Of a stretch of DNA of 64,000 bases, positions 53,806 through 63,606 are shown piece by piece (position 1 is the stretch's first letter; every line of letters begins with the position of its first letter). The stretch spans positions 1 to 64,000 of the forward strand of contig OZ243980.1 in the NCBI GenBank assembly GCA_965214875.1, written 5' to 3'. Both the position numbers and the translations under genes were made by a program. The DNA is from CBDAUN01 sp965214875 (GTDB lineage Bacteria; Pseudomonadota; Gammaproteobacteria; Arenicellales; JAJDZL01). The notes under the pieces are model-generated. The model was given only the letters and a program-made list of their open reading frames with translations. It did not search any database and was not told the origin of the DNA.

Positions 53806-55371
53806 TTAGGCCGGTTCGACCTTGATGGCTTCTAGGTTGCGGCTATAGCCGCTGAATGCGGCGCCGATCAGGTGCGCCTGCTTCGGGCTGCTCAGATACT
53901 TGTCGGCGTAGCCGCGCAGACGGATTTGATTGATCGCCTCTTCGGCTGTCCGGTCCGCAGCGCCGCCCTCGAGCAGCATCTTCAGTTCGAATACAAAAAC
54001 ATCATTGGAACTGATCAGTGCCAGATCCGAACGCCCCTTGCTGACCGACTCCTCGCCGCGCACTTCGCCCCCTGCCTGATCAAGGCAAACCTGCAATACT
54101 GTGGCGTACCAGCCTTCGCGCCGCGCCATTTCTCCGGCACCGTGCCATTGGTACGGGATGGCCGCCAGCATGGTGCGCAACGCACTAGCAAAGCTGTCGA
54201 AGTCGTAGCAGATCGAGCAGTCGCCTTGATTTCTCCGGCGCCTTGCGGTCCGAGCCGAACAGCCGTCGCAGGAACTCCAGGTTCAGGTTTCGGCGCACTT
54301 CATAGTTCGGGTAATCCAGGTTGTAGGTGATCTCCGAGCCGTCCCAGTGTTCGGCCGTGATCGTCAGGAATCCTGTTTGGAACAGCAACGCCTCCGCGCT
54401 AATATCGTCGATGTCGAACTTCGACACGAAGCTGTCTTCCACCGTCAGGTTTTCGATGTCCAGCGGTGTGAACCGATGCTCCAGCATGATCCGATACAGG
54501 AACGACGGTGCGCCTCCTTCGTAGAACCAGTGCGCCTTGAACTTGCGCGACTTAAGCAGGTGCAGGATGTCATAGGGATTGTAGACCCGTTCGTTGCCCA
54601 GCCAGTTATAGCCGTTGTGCCATCGCTGAATGTCGCCGCGGTCCAATCCCTTTAGCGAGTCGCCAAACACCGCGTCCAAGTCCGCCTCGGTGTAGCCGCA
54701 GATAGTTGAATAGTTCGGGTCCAAGCTGAGGTTGTCGAGGTTGTTCATAACTGAGAACAGTGATGTCTTGGAGAACATTGTTATGCCGGTGACGAGTTGG
54801 AACCGAATATGCCGGCCACTGCTTTTGAGCGCCGAGTGCCTAGCGTGTTACGGTTCTTTGCCGCCAGTTCGCGGTCGTCAAGCGCATCGAGAATCGGTTT
54901 GTCGTACTCGTCGACCAGTACCACTACCTGCTGCCCGGTGTGCTGGTGCAGCGCTTCCAAAAGTCGCTTGATGCGCCGCGGTGCCGTGTCGGGCCTTTCG
55001 CGCTGCAAGCTGGTATCGATGTCGTACTGCGCTTCGCAACTTTGCAGCTGATCCATGACCGCCGCGTCAAGTTTTCACGCCTCGTTGAAGTTGTCGTTGT
55101 CCAGACTCAGGCGCAACACCGGATAGCATTGCAGCCAGTTCCATCGCTCGTGGATGTGCAGCCCCTCGAACAGTTCCTTGCTGCCTTGGAACAGTTCGGC
55201 CAGCGTGTCCAGGAGCAGGCTCTTCCCGAATCGCCGAGGGCGTGAAAGGAAGTAGTTGCGACCCTCCTCGACCAGCCGTGCTATGTGAACGGTTTTGTCC
55301 ACATAGCAGTAGCCCTCGGTGCGGATGGTGCGAAAGTCTGATACTCCGATGGGGAGTTTGAGCTGGTCCAT
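53806..55371 (-). pseudogene. AAA-ATPase_like/PD-(D/E)XK (DUF1703-type) gene, multiply broken
   Basis: Four consecutive minus-strand frames together make one protein of this family. Starting at 55371: GVSDFRTIRTEGYCYVDKT, with the P-loop-like SRPRRFGKSLLLDTL; then VVVLVDEYDKPILDAL; then a long middle part; then the nuclease end GRSDLALISSNDVFVFELK (Asp and Glu-x-Lys of PD-(D/E)XK). Breaks lie near 55075, 54781 and 54181. Living members are very common in accessory DNA of some gammaproteobacteria and lack a firm function. Confidence 0.82.
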
Positions 55372-55517
55372 AGCCGAGTCCGGATGCGAAGCAATGACCT
55401 CGATTGTACTTCAGCTGCTGTAGCGCGGCGGCTGTGCCCGTGGGAAAAGCGCCCGAATCAAAAAGCTGGACAGATACTGAAAATCTGTAGGAAAAGGAAT
55501 CTTCTCATAAAGAACAA

Positions 55518-55602
55518 CAATCGTAAAGCATTGATAACGAAAGAATCGTGATCTTGTTCCTTGACTGCAAGCGTGGCCGCCGCAGGCGGGCTTGTCCACT
55601 TC
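55518..55602 (-). repeat. Shared 3' element, copy 2 (partner 16881-16965)
   Basis: Matches the copy past the KGGVGR gene; here it lies 22 bases past the stop of the Rpn-type gene. Hairpin CCGCC-TGC-GGCGG on the minus strand. The space 55372-55517 holds nothing else I can support. Confidence 0.75.
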
Positions 55603-55623
55603 TATGGGTAGAAACAGCTTGCG

Positions 55624-56637
55624 CTATTGGCTTTGTTGCTGTTTCAAGGCTTCAACCTGCGTGTCGCTCAGCTTGAAATACTTCTTGATAACGCTTGTTT
55701 CGAATCCGTCGGACAGCATTTTCGCCAAGCTCTGGGACAGTTCCTGACGTTCCATCTTGCGGCCTTCTTCAAGGCCTTCCTGCCGGCCTTCCTGCCGGCC
55801 TTCCTGCCGGCCTTCCTGCCGGCCTTCCTGATGGCCTTCCTGATGGCCCTCTTCCCTAGCGCTTGCTAGCATTCTAGCGCCTCTTTCAGCAAAATCATTC
55901 ATGGTTTCGACCTCCATACCAAACATGTCGCGGCCGGTAGCATTGGCCAGTTCATCAAACGCCTCATGGTCAGACTTATACTGCGGCGAACCCACAATTC
56001 GCCGGCTCGCCTGTATCATCATATCATTATCGCTGGAATGCCGAAACTGCATCATCGCTCCGGCCAAATCGTTGACGCTCGCAATCTCCGCATCGACCAG
56101 CTCCTTTTCGTTCAGCAGCACGAATTCCATCTCCGGAATCCACAGTTCGCCGCCATCCAGCAGCGCACCGACTCGCAATGGTGCCGTCCAAGGTCGTGTG
56201 CCTGTGTATAGGACTAGCGGTAAAACTTTCGGACACGGCTCGGGTTCGCCACTGCGCTTGGCGCGAAGCAGCGCCTCATACACTAGTGCTACATAAACCA
56301 GCATCCGAATCGCCATCAGGTTGTCCACAGTCGATTGCACCTCGACCATTACCACGACAAACAGTGCGCCTCCGCTTTTGTAGTTCACCTGCCATATGAT
56401 GTCGCATTGGCGTTTAACCAGCCGGTCGCTGACCAGCTCTGCCGAAACCTCTTTCATCGTGGTTAGATCCAACTTCTCGATGATATCTTGAGAGTCGCTC
56501 ATGTATTCCAGATAGCTTGCGATCACTTGCGGCTCTTTCTTGCAGATCCGCTTGAATGCCTGATCGTATCTCGCCCTAACCTGACGAGGCTTAGGTGTTC
56601 GTGCGCCCTTCGAGCCCTTTGATTTGTCTTTAGCCAT
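55624..56637 (-). CDS. Rpn/PD-(D/E)XK nuclease family 'transposase' with C-terminal QEGR repeats
   Basis: 337 residues. It opens with a basic stretch (KDKSKGSKGARTPKPRQV), then ARYDQAFKRICKKEP and CDIIWQVNYKSGGALFVV with the Asp and Glu (MVEVQS) of the nuclease fold. RecA-independent recombination-promoting nucleases of this type are known from E. coli (RpnA-E). The C-terminal part has tandem EGHQ/EGRQ units that vary in number between relatives, then a helical tail. Complete and probably expressed. Confidence 0.88.
   Translation of the reverse strand: MAKDKSKGSKGARTPKPRQVRARYDQAFKRICKKEPQVIASYLEYMSDSQDIIEKLDLTTMKEVSAELVSDRLVKRQCDIIWQVNYKSGGALFVVVMVEVQSTVDNLMAIRMLVYVALVYEALLRAKRSGEPEPCPKVLPLVLYTGTRPWTAPLRVGALLDGGELWIPEMEFVLLNEKELVDAEIASVNDLAGAMMQFRHSSDNDMMIQASRRIVGSPQYKSDHEAFDELANATGRDMFGMEVETMNDFAERGARMLASAREEGHQEGHQEGRQEGRQEGRQEGRQEGLEEGRKMERQELSQSLAKMLSDGFETSVIKKYFKLSDTQVEALKQQQSQ
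55773..55844 (-). repeat. 12-bp tandem repeat in the Rpn gene
   Basis: Four GGCCTTCCTGCC units (55773-55820) followed by two GGCCTTCCTGAT units (55821-55844), in frame as QEGR/QEGH tetrapeptides on the minus strand. Copy number changes would keep the frame. Confidence 0.95.
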
Positions 56638-57387
56638 TTTTCGTCTCCGTTGCTATGCGCCACGCCACTTCTGTCGAGCAGAGGGCATGCCGTGCAGTGA
56701 ATTTTATTGGGTAATCCCTCTTTTTTCGCATATCAAGCATTCTTGTCGGAAATTGGAGAGCAGAAAACTTGCGGCATAGGAATTTCTAGCGCAATTTCAG
56801 CTCTGGCTCAGAGCGTGAAGGCTGGCATTAGAGCAAACGATACCAGGCTCAATGAAGATTCTACCTGCAAAGTCGGGTTCGCCTGCAGGAAATTCGTTTT
56901 CCGTGCCGGACGGACAGCCGAGCTCAATGGCCGTTTCGGGTTCAAGGGACTCGCCGACGCGGCTATGTCCGAGTGAGTTGTCCGTTGCAGTGATATCGCG
57001 CTTCCCGCAAAAGCCGAAGTTCAGCGGCGACGTGGAACGAGCTGGCAGCGTTTAAGTTGAGCGCGGCATCTGCGTTTGCGTTGGTGCGCTGAAAGTCGCG
57101 GCATCGAGTTGCACACTGGTGGTGGTTGACGCATAAGTCAATTTGCCTGTTTTGAGTTGCGCATAGCCAAAAATCAGATCGAACGCTTCATTTTTCGGTT
57201 GACCGCTCGGGCATGAATTGTTGTTCAGGGTGGATTTTGCATCCAGTTCTATGCAATAATCTCGTCAACGCCCAATGTTGCGCACTCAATACGGCATGTT
57301 GTTTTTGCACCAGCCATCGGTACCGCTTTTTGGCAAGGCCGGTACCGAGCTGTGCCGGCAGCTCAGGCGCAAGCTATTTACAATCCC
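56638..57387. other. Intergenic region without a supported gene
   Basis: Between divergent Rpn and PhoX-like genes. An 89-codon plus-strand frame at 56707-56976 starts MGNPSFFAYQAFLSE but has no recognised domain or clear ribosome site. No Pho-box-like direct repeats noticed. Confidence 0.4.
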
Positions 57388-59205
57388 ATGGTTGAATTCG
57401 ATCGAGTCATCAAGCGGCGAGAGTTGCTTAAAGGTGCAGTAGCTCTGGGTTTCAGCGCTCTTGTCGCTGGAACCTTTCCCGTCGGCCGTGCTGCAAGTGC
57501 GCAGAGGCTGAAGTTTGGTGCCGTTCTCGCCAACGGACTCGACACCGTCACGCTGCCGCCGGGCTTTGAATGGCATGTTGTTGCTTCCTGGGGCGATCCG
57601 CTGTGGAGTGACGTTCCCGAGTTTGATCAAACTAGTCGTGGGACCGCTGCAAGCCAGGCGCTTGCGTTCGGCGACAACTGCGACGGGATGGAGTTCTTTG
57701 AAGTAGGCGGACGATTCTTGCTGGCTGTCAACAATGAGTACTCCAATCGAAGCATCATCTACGGAAATCGTCAAACCCAATCTCCCGAAACAGTTGACGA
57801 TGTCTACAAGAACATGGCCGCTCACGGCCTTAGCATTGTTGAACTCGTCCGTCAAGCAGGCAAATGGCGAGTAGTTTCCGACTCGGCATACAACCGCCGG
57901 ATCACACCTTCTACGCCCATGGAAATTGCAGGTCCTGCCCGTGGCCGCAAGTGGCTAAAGACGCAGGCGGACCCAAGCGGCACAAGCAGTCTTGGCACTT
58001 GGGCCAACTGCGGCACCGGCACGACGCCGTGGGGCACTCTTTTAACTTGCGAGGAAGGATTTCATGGCTATTTTTCGACTCCGGGCCAACCGGATGCAAA
58101 ACTGGCCCGAACTTTGCGTCGCTATGGCTTTCGCAACACGGATTGGGGTTATGGCTGGGGTCGTATTGACGATCGATTCGACTTGATCAAGCATCCCCAT
58201 GAACCTCACCGTGTGGGCTATGTGGTTGAAATCGACCCTAAGGATTCTAGATCAGTACCCAAAAAGCGTACCGCGCTGGGAAGGTTCAAGCATGAAAATT
58301 GCGAAGTTGTCGTGTCCGATGGCGGTCAGGTGGTTGCCTACATGGGCGATGACGAGCACGGCGAGTTCATCTATCGGTTTGTATCCAAAAATCGCTATGA
58401 CCCGCAGGCATCAAGTCATGGGCATTTGCTAGATGAAGGTGTGCTCTCGGTAGCGCGATTCGATGATGATGGAACTGGACTGTGGTTGGATATGACGCCG
58501 CAAAGCGTCGGCATGTCGCAAGAAGAGATTTGCATCTTCACCCGCGTTGCGGCGAGCAAGCTCGGCGCGACCACCATGGACCGTCCAGAGTGGGTAGCGG
58601 CGAATCCCCATAAGGCGCAAGTCTATTGCTGTTTGACCAGGAGTCGCCGCCGGGGGCGGGAACGCAATGCTGGCGGCAACAAGATGCGCGTTGGCGGCCC
58701 GAATCCGCGCGAAGCGAACCAGTACGGCCAGATCGTTCGCTGGGAGCCCGATAACGGTGATCATGCGGCAACCGGATTTGTTTGGGATCTTTTCGTTATC
58801 GCTGGCAATCCGGCGGTGCACAGCGATGAGTACGCCGGGTCGGCGAACATCAATGAGGGCAACATGTTCAACTCGCCGGATGGTCTTGCGTTCGATTCGG
58901 AGGGCAATTTGTGGATTCAAACCGATGGCTCGTATTCAAACGAAGGAGATTTTGCCGGAATGGGAAACAACCAGATGCTGATGGCGGATATTGAGACCGG
59001 CGAGATACGCCGCTTTCTTGTGGGGCCGAAGGAATGCGAGATCACAGGCTTGGCATGGAGTTCCGACAAAAGCACGATGTTTGTCGGCATTCAGCACCCA
59101 GGAGAGCGGAATCCGCTTGAGTGCCACTTCCCTGATGGAGGCAATTCTGTGCCGCGCTCGGCCGTGATCGCCATAACCCGCTCAGACGGCGGCGCTATGG
59201 GTTGA
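57388..59205 (+). CDS. PhoX-like (DUF839) Tat-exported protein
   Basis: 605 residues from ATG 57388; a GTG at 57352 gives a longer form. A twin-arginine signal (KRRELLKGAVALGFSAL) sends the folded protein to the periplasm. The rest is the DUF839 beta-propeller of PhoX, including FGDNCDGMEFF, LLTCEEGFHGYF and SPDGLAFDSEGNLWIQTDGS, residues that bind Ca2+/Fe3+ in PhoX alkaline phosphatases. It may hydrolyse phosphate esters. Not all DUF839 proteins are phosphatases. No phosphate-related genes adjoin. Confidence 0.82.
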   Translation: MVEFDRVIKRRELLKGAVALGFSALVAGTFPVGRAASAQRLKFGAVLANGLDTVTLPPGFEWHVVASWGDPLWSDVPEFDQTSRGTAASQALAFGDNCDGMEFFEVGGRFLLAVNNEYSNRSIIYGNRQTQSPETVDDVYKNMAAHGLSIVELVRQAGKWRVVSDSAYNRRITPSTPMEIAGPARGRKWLKTQADPSGTSSLGTWANCGTGTTPWGTLLTCEEGFHGYFSTPGQPDAKLARTLRRYGFRNTDWGYGWGRIDDRFDLIKHPHEPHRVGYVVEIDPKDSRSVPKKRTALGRFKHENCEVVVSDGGQVVAYMGDDEHGEFIYRFVSKNRYDPQASSHGHLLDEGVLSVARFDDDGTGLWLDMTPQSVGMSQEEICIFTRVAASKLGATTMDRPEWVAANPHKAQVYCCLTRSRRRGRERNAGGNKMRVGGPNPREANQYGQIVRWEPDNGDHAATGFVWDLFVIAGNPAVHSDEYAGSANINEGNMFNSPDGLAFDSEGNLWIQTDGSYSNEGDFAGMGNNQMLMADIETGEIRRFLVGPKECEITGLAWSSDKSTMFVGIQHPGERNPLECHFPDGGNSVPRSAVIAITRSDGGAMG

Positions 59206-59239
59206 TGAGCAGGTTGCGGCAAGCTTGGATCACCAGCCG

Positions 59240-59923
59240 TCAGTCATTTTCTGGCTGATCATTTGGATCATATAGCCGCTTGCAAGCGATGTAGGCAATA
59301 ACAGCGCCAGCAAACTGCGCTGCGATGAATGCGGGCGCATGCGCTGGAAAGATGCCGGAAAACGTGTTTGTGAAGCTGCGCGCGATAGTGACCGCCGGAT
59401 TGGCGAATGATGTTGATGCGGTGAACCAGTAAGCTGCGGCGATGTAGAGTCCTACCGCCATTGGAACAGCTGAAGGCCGCGCGCGCAAAGTTGCCAATAT
59501 CGTTAGCATCAGGCCGAAAGTCGCGACACCTTCGGAGAACCACTGCGCACCGCCGGATCGAAGCTTTTGCGACGCTTGAAAAATGGGCTCTTCGAACATG
59601 GCATGCGCAGCAAGCATTCCGGCGAGCCCGCCAAGTATTTGCACTGCGATATAGGCAGCGCAGATGGTCCAGGCAATGTCCTTTTTCAGTGCGAATACGA
59701 CCGAAACCGCGGGGTTGAAGTGTGCTCCGGATACGGGTCCAAGCATGGTGATCAGCACTACCAGCATGGCACCTGTGGCAATGGTGTTGCCGAGCAGCGC
59801 GATCGCGACATTGCCGCCAGCGAGCATTTCGGCCATGATTCCAGAACCGATCACGGTCGCAAGAAGCAAAGCAGTGCCGAGAAACTCGGCAAACAGCGCG
59901 GCATGCAGGGATTTGCGGTCCAT
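59240..59923 (-). CDS. Aquaporin/glyceroporin family channel
   Basis: 227 residues, six membrane helices, and the two half-helices HFNPAVS (Asn70) and FANPAVT, both with intact NPA boxes. MIP channels pass water, glycerol or metalloids. It lies 21 bases after an ArsI-type gene on the same strand, as with AqpS channels of arsenic operons, so it probably carries arsenite or methylated arsenic. Inner membrane. Confidence 0.88.
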   Translation of the reverse strand: MDRKSLHAALFAEFLGTALLLATVIGSGIMAEMLAGGNVAIALLGNTIATGAMLVVLITMLGPVSGAHFNPAVSVVFALKKDIAWTICAAYIAVQILGGLAGMLAAHAMFEEPIFQASQKLRSGGAQWFSEGVATFGLMLTILATLRARPSAVPMAVGLYIAAAYWFTASTSFANPAVTIARSFTNTFSGIFPAHAPAFIAAQFAGAVIAYIACKRLYDPNDQPEND

Positions 59924-59944
59924 GTTCGAAGGCCTATGCCCTGC

Positions 59945-60349
59945 CTACAGGGTATCAATCGCTTTCTGCTGCGTTTCGCCGTAATGCTCCAGATCGTGCC
60001 GGTGCGTGAGGAACACTTCCCATTTTTCATCCGCCATTCCCTTGATCCATGCCTTATCCATGCTTGCATGGCAGCAGTCGACCTGCGCCACGTCGAGAAA
60101 TGGGCGGCCGCTGTCGCGCAGGCGGCCAGCAAGCTGTTTCAGTTCATCTTGAGTGTCGGCCTGGATGCCGAGATGGTCGATGCCTTCGCGTTCGTCGCTG
60201 CGCTCAATGGCGAAATTGACGGCTGGAGCCTCGACATCCCACTTGGCATAGCCATCCCGCTGTACTGACGGCTGCTGGTTGAACAGGTTGGTATAGAAGT
60301 GCAGGGAAGTTTCAAAATCCTTGACTGCTAATGAGATGTGGAGTTTCAT
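59945..60349 (-). CDS. arsI: ArsI/CadI-type vicinal oxygen chelate protein (organoarsenical lyase)
   Basis: 134 residues. VOC fold with VDCCHASMDKAWIKG: the vicinal Cys92-Cys93 bind trivalent arsenicals in ArsI. The Fe(II) ligands by family are His4 (LHISLAV), His59 (GIDHLGI) and Glu111 (KWEVFLT), all present. ArsI cleaves the C-As bond of methylarsenite using O2. It is the first gene of an operon with the aquaporin. No arsR, arsM or arsB is in the window. Confidence 0.87.
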   Translation of the reverse strand: MKLHISLAVKDFETSLHFYTNLFNQQPSVQRDGYAKWDVEAPAVNFAIERSDEREGIDHLGIQADTQDELKQLAGRLRDSGRPFLDVAQVDCCHASMDKAWIKGMADEKWEVFLTHRHDLEHYGETQQKAIDTL

Positions 60350-60585
60350 GATTGCTTTCTATGAAAGTGGCCGCCTTGAATGGGGTTGATAGTTGCATAG
60401 CAGATTCTACACAAAATTCGATTCTGTTCAAGCCATGCTATTGTCGCTTGGCGGCTTAGCGCCAAGCTGGCAAGTTTTCGGCTGGTGTTGATGCTAATCA
60501 ATGACGCAAATAATGCGCTTCACAGAATCGCCTTGCGGAAGATTTGTAAACAAGCTCATGCCAGACTTATTGATTGGAGAGCGCA

Positions 60586-61510
60586 TTATTCGTCATCAAG
60601 CAGTTTCGGCAAATTCTCAATGATCCTGACCGACTCAATGCTGACATGGACAATTCTTTGGATTGCCGTGATCAGGTCTTCCGGTTTTTCGAACCACTGA
60701 TTGGGATCGTCGATGATTCCGCTATGCTTGTGCTGTTTGATGAAATATCGGTCAATGAGCCATTCCAGTGGGCTTCGACCGTTCACGATGTATTTGTGTG
60801 CATCACTTGGAATGCCGGTGAGTTTTACATGTTCGTTGATCTTCAAGGCGGATTTTTGCTTATCGGCGAATCACATTTTTTGTCGACCAAGTAAGAAATC
60901 GGACGGCTATAAAGTGCGACCATGTTGCTTAGGCACGGCTTTTAGCTGGAATTCGCTACAACTTTCATAGCTTAGGTGAAGATTTTCGAGTTTACTGCCG
61001 GCATCGGTAAAGCTACGAAAATCTGGAATGCGCGCCAACTCTTTTGTCAGGTCATTAGAGAAACGATCGATGCACTCAGATGAGTGTAGAACCCCATAGA
61101 TATATTCGAATATGCAGTTCTTTGTGATTGAATTGTAGTTGTAATGAGTTCGAAATTTACGAAGTGCCCAATCGGTTATGTTGTCGATTCGATTCAGATT
61201 TGAAGAGTTATCAAACATTTCCCGTTGTGAATCGCTTAGTTGTTCAAATCTATATCGCGGAAAGCACTGAGCGGCTGCATTCACGCCAAGGTCGGGTATG
61301 GAGTTAACCATCAAAACGGAGAATCTTGTCGAAGATTCAATTCCTGGGATGCAAATTACGTAATTTTTTGAATTGGTAGCTGGAAAGATACTGTCTGGCA
61401 GACCTTTTCGCTGAGCAAAGGTGTAGTCGGTATAGCCATGCTGTTTAACAAATGGCCGGTATAAATTAGATCTTGCTGAAAACCATTCAATGTTCTCCTC
61501 TGCAATGTCA
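60586..61510 (-). pseudogene. C-terminal relic of a type ISP restriction-modification/helicase protein
   Basis: The minus frame from about 61510 reads NIEWFSARSNLYRPFVKQHG, then IFEYIYGVLHSSECIDRFSN, RIPDFRSFTDAGSKLENLH, the target-recognition domain of type ISP enzymes. It stops near 60907 after a frameshift; the next frame (60586-60846) continues TGIPSDAHKYIVNGRSPLEW to the true C terminus. The helicase, nuclease and methylase parts are missing above about 61510. Confidence 0.78.
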
Positions 61511-61870
61511 TGGTTTCAATTCCGACGGTCTAAATAAGTTGCAATCCAAATCAAATGGCGGATAGAAAAATTTCTGGTCATATTTTTGCAGCTAAAACCG
61601 AAAATCGGCATAAAGCTGTTGACGAGAAACGGAATAGGTTTCAGTTGACGGAAAAGGATTTCCATAGATGCTCGACTGCTATCTTTCAAGCTCATCAACA
61701 TATAGTCATTTCGCCCATTTTTCGACAGCATGGACATTGACAGCTATTGTTTGCATGCACATTTTGCGATGGGCAAAGACGGCGCATAGGTTGCAATTTA
61801 CTCAAGGCCTATTTCACCGCAAAGGCTGCCGGCAAGCACTTCAGCCAACAGCAAGTGTTGCGCGGAATCT
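61511..61870. other. Short gap without a supported gene
   Basis: 360 bases between the restriction-modification relic and the second orphan ATPase. Frames here have no recognised motif; the 5' border of the relic cannot be set exactly. Confidence 0.35.
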
Positions 61871-63181
61871 TTATCCAGCCTGCGGCGGTTCCGCATGAAG
61901 CGAGCGAAGGTAGTCGCCAAGCGATGGAATGGGGATTTTGTACTGTCCGAGAAATTCCTGCGAAGGCGCCAGAATCCCCGCATGCAGCGCATTGGTCAGG
62001 AACTTGTCGACCGACTGGTTGTTCTTGCGCCGCGCCGGTTCCGTCAGCGACTCGATTTCGTCATGGGACAGGGTATCGGTCGGATTGCCCTCTTTTTTGT
62101 TGGCGGCCAAGGCGATCTGTTTGTATACCCAGGGCTGGCTTGAGCCGGATTCAATACGTTCCCGGTAGTAGGCGTTCATGCGTTCGGCCCCTTCGGCCAC
62201 GGCTTGCGCAAGCAGCTCGCGTCTGAGCCGTCCTTCATTGGCGCGAAGCGTCTCGCCCGCGGCCACGCCGACACGATTGATATGCTGCGGCCAGCCCTGC
62301 GACAGCCGCGCCAGCTCGTCCGCCCACGCCGACTTCTCCTCGCCTGAGCCCGAATAGTAGGCATCCAGCATGCGGTGTATGGCGGTTCGCGCATCCGCAA
62401 TGCAAAGCGGCTCCAGATCAACGACTCGCCGATCGGCAAGCCTTGACATGCCGCATTCCCGCAGCACCGCCTTGGTGTCGCTCAAGCCGAAGAACATCGC
62501 GATCAGCGGAACCTCGAATGGCGGGCTGTGCAGGCAGTCGAGCATGCCTGCGGTCATGCTCGTTTGGGGCATGTTTTGGGCTTCGTCTACAAATACCGCA
62601 ATGCGGAATTCCTTAAGCAGTGGCATCGTGTCCGCGAAGGCTTGCTCGGCCGGCTGCGATTCGCTCGCCGCATCGCCCGATTCGGCCCTGCCGCCCACCG
62701 AGAGGCCGGCGGCTGCGAAGCCGCGCTCCGACAGCTCGCCCAGCAACTTTGCGCCCAAGTCCCGAAGTTCCTTGAGTTTTCCGCTGAGCGCCGACGGTCC
62801 CGCAACGGCAAGCCGCTCGCTCTCGGCGTTCACTTCGCGAACGATCATTCCCGCCGTCGTTGCCGCATACTGGAGCGTGTGCGGCTTGACCGAGACCGCT
62901 ACCCAAGGCTCCTCAGGGGTCGAGTGCTGCCGCACCGCTTCCATGCATTCGAGCATCAGGGCCGTCTTGCCCGCGCCGGGCGCGCCTTGAAAGATGCAGG
63001 TGCCGCCTCCGACACGCCCATTTCGAAGATTGCGAACCGCGCGGCGAAACACCTCGTATTCGGCATCCCGTCCGCAAAAGAAAGCCTCGCGCCCTACCTC
63101 GGCGCGATCGGTCTGATCCAGCCAATCTTGCTCAGGCAGAGGTTCGACAGGGATGGGCTTGGGGAACAGTTCAGCGGTCAA
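61871..63181 (-). CDS. Orphan AAA-type ATPase (paralogue of 27095-28411)
   Basis: 436 residues. Walker A GAPGAGKT (66-73), Walker B AVFVDEAQN near 200, MFFGLSDTKAVLRECGMSR, and C-terminal KIPIPSLGDYLRSL: each has a counterpart at the same place in 27095-28411. The middle region (120-190) differs most. GC content is higher than in its paralogue. Both genes lie at the border of accessory DNA. No neighbouring transposase or toxin gene explains it. Confidence 0.75.
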   Translation of the reverse strand: MTAELFPKPIPVEPLPEQDWLDQTDRAEVGREAFFCGRDAEYEVFRRAVRNLRNGRVGGGTCIFQGAPGAGKTALMLECMEAVRQHSTPEEPWVAVSVKPHTLQYAATTAGMIVREVNAESERLAVAGPSALSGKLKELRDLGAKLLGELSERGFAAAGLSVGGRAESGDAASESQPAEQAFADTMPLLKEFRIAVFVDEAQNMPQTSMTAGMLDCLHSPPFEVPLIAMFFGLSDTKAVLRECGMSRLADRRVVDLEPLCIADARTAIHRMLDAYYSGSGEEKSAWADELARLSQGWPQHINRVGVAAGETLRANEGRLRRELLAQAVAEGAERMNAYYRERIESGSSQPWVYKQIALAANKKEGNPTDTLSHDEIESLTEPARRKNNQSVDKFLTNALHAGILAPSQEFLGQYKIPIPSLGDYLRSLHAEPPQAG

Positions 63182-63606
63182 TAGGATTCTTTCCAGCTTT
63201 TTGAAGATCTGTCGATTTTATCAGATCGCTCGGATAAATCTAATTCGATTTTAGGCCGACTTGCGAGCACCGAATAAAGTTGAAGATGCTGACAAAAGCG
63301 ATCAAAACGGCCGCATCTGCGAAATAGCGATATCTGCGTACGAGTATCGGTGGATCCCCCCTTTCCGTCGGTTGAAGATTGAATCCATCTTCGTCAACAT
63401 TCTTCTGCCAGTCAATCCTGCAATGCGACTTGTTGACTGAAAGCTGGAAAACATCTATGCCGCTGGGTGCTTGATGATGCTCGAAACGGCTTTGCGTCTA
63501 TCTATTCGACCTACAAAGATGCGCCATGTTTCAATGATGCGTCCCTGATGAAATCCGCGGACCAGCCTGCAGCCTGTCACCGGACAATCGGGAATATGGA
63601 CTATGG
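63182..63606. other. Intergenic region without a supported gene
   Basis: 425 bases; a 66-codon plus frame at 63467-63667 has no ribosome site or known motif and overlaps the real minus-strand gene end. Confidence 0.35.

Noticed and set aside
55773..55844. CRISPR array
   Set aside because: Units are contiguous, without spacers, and in frame within a coding sequence.
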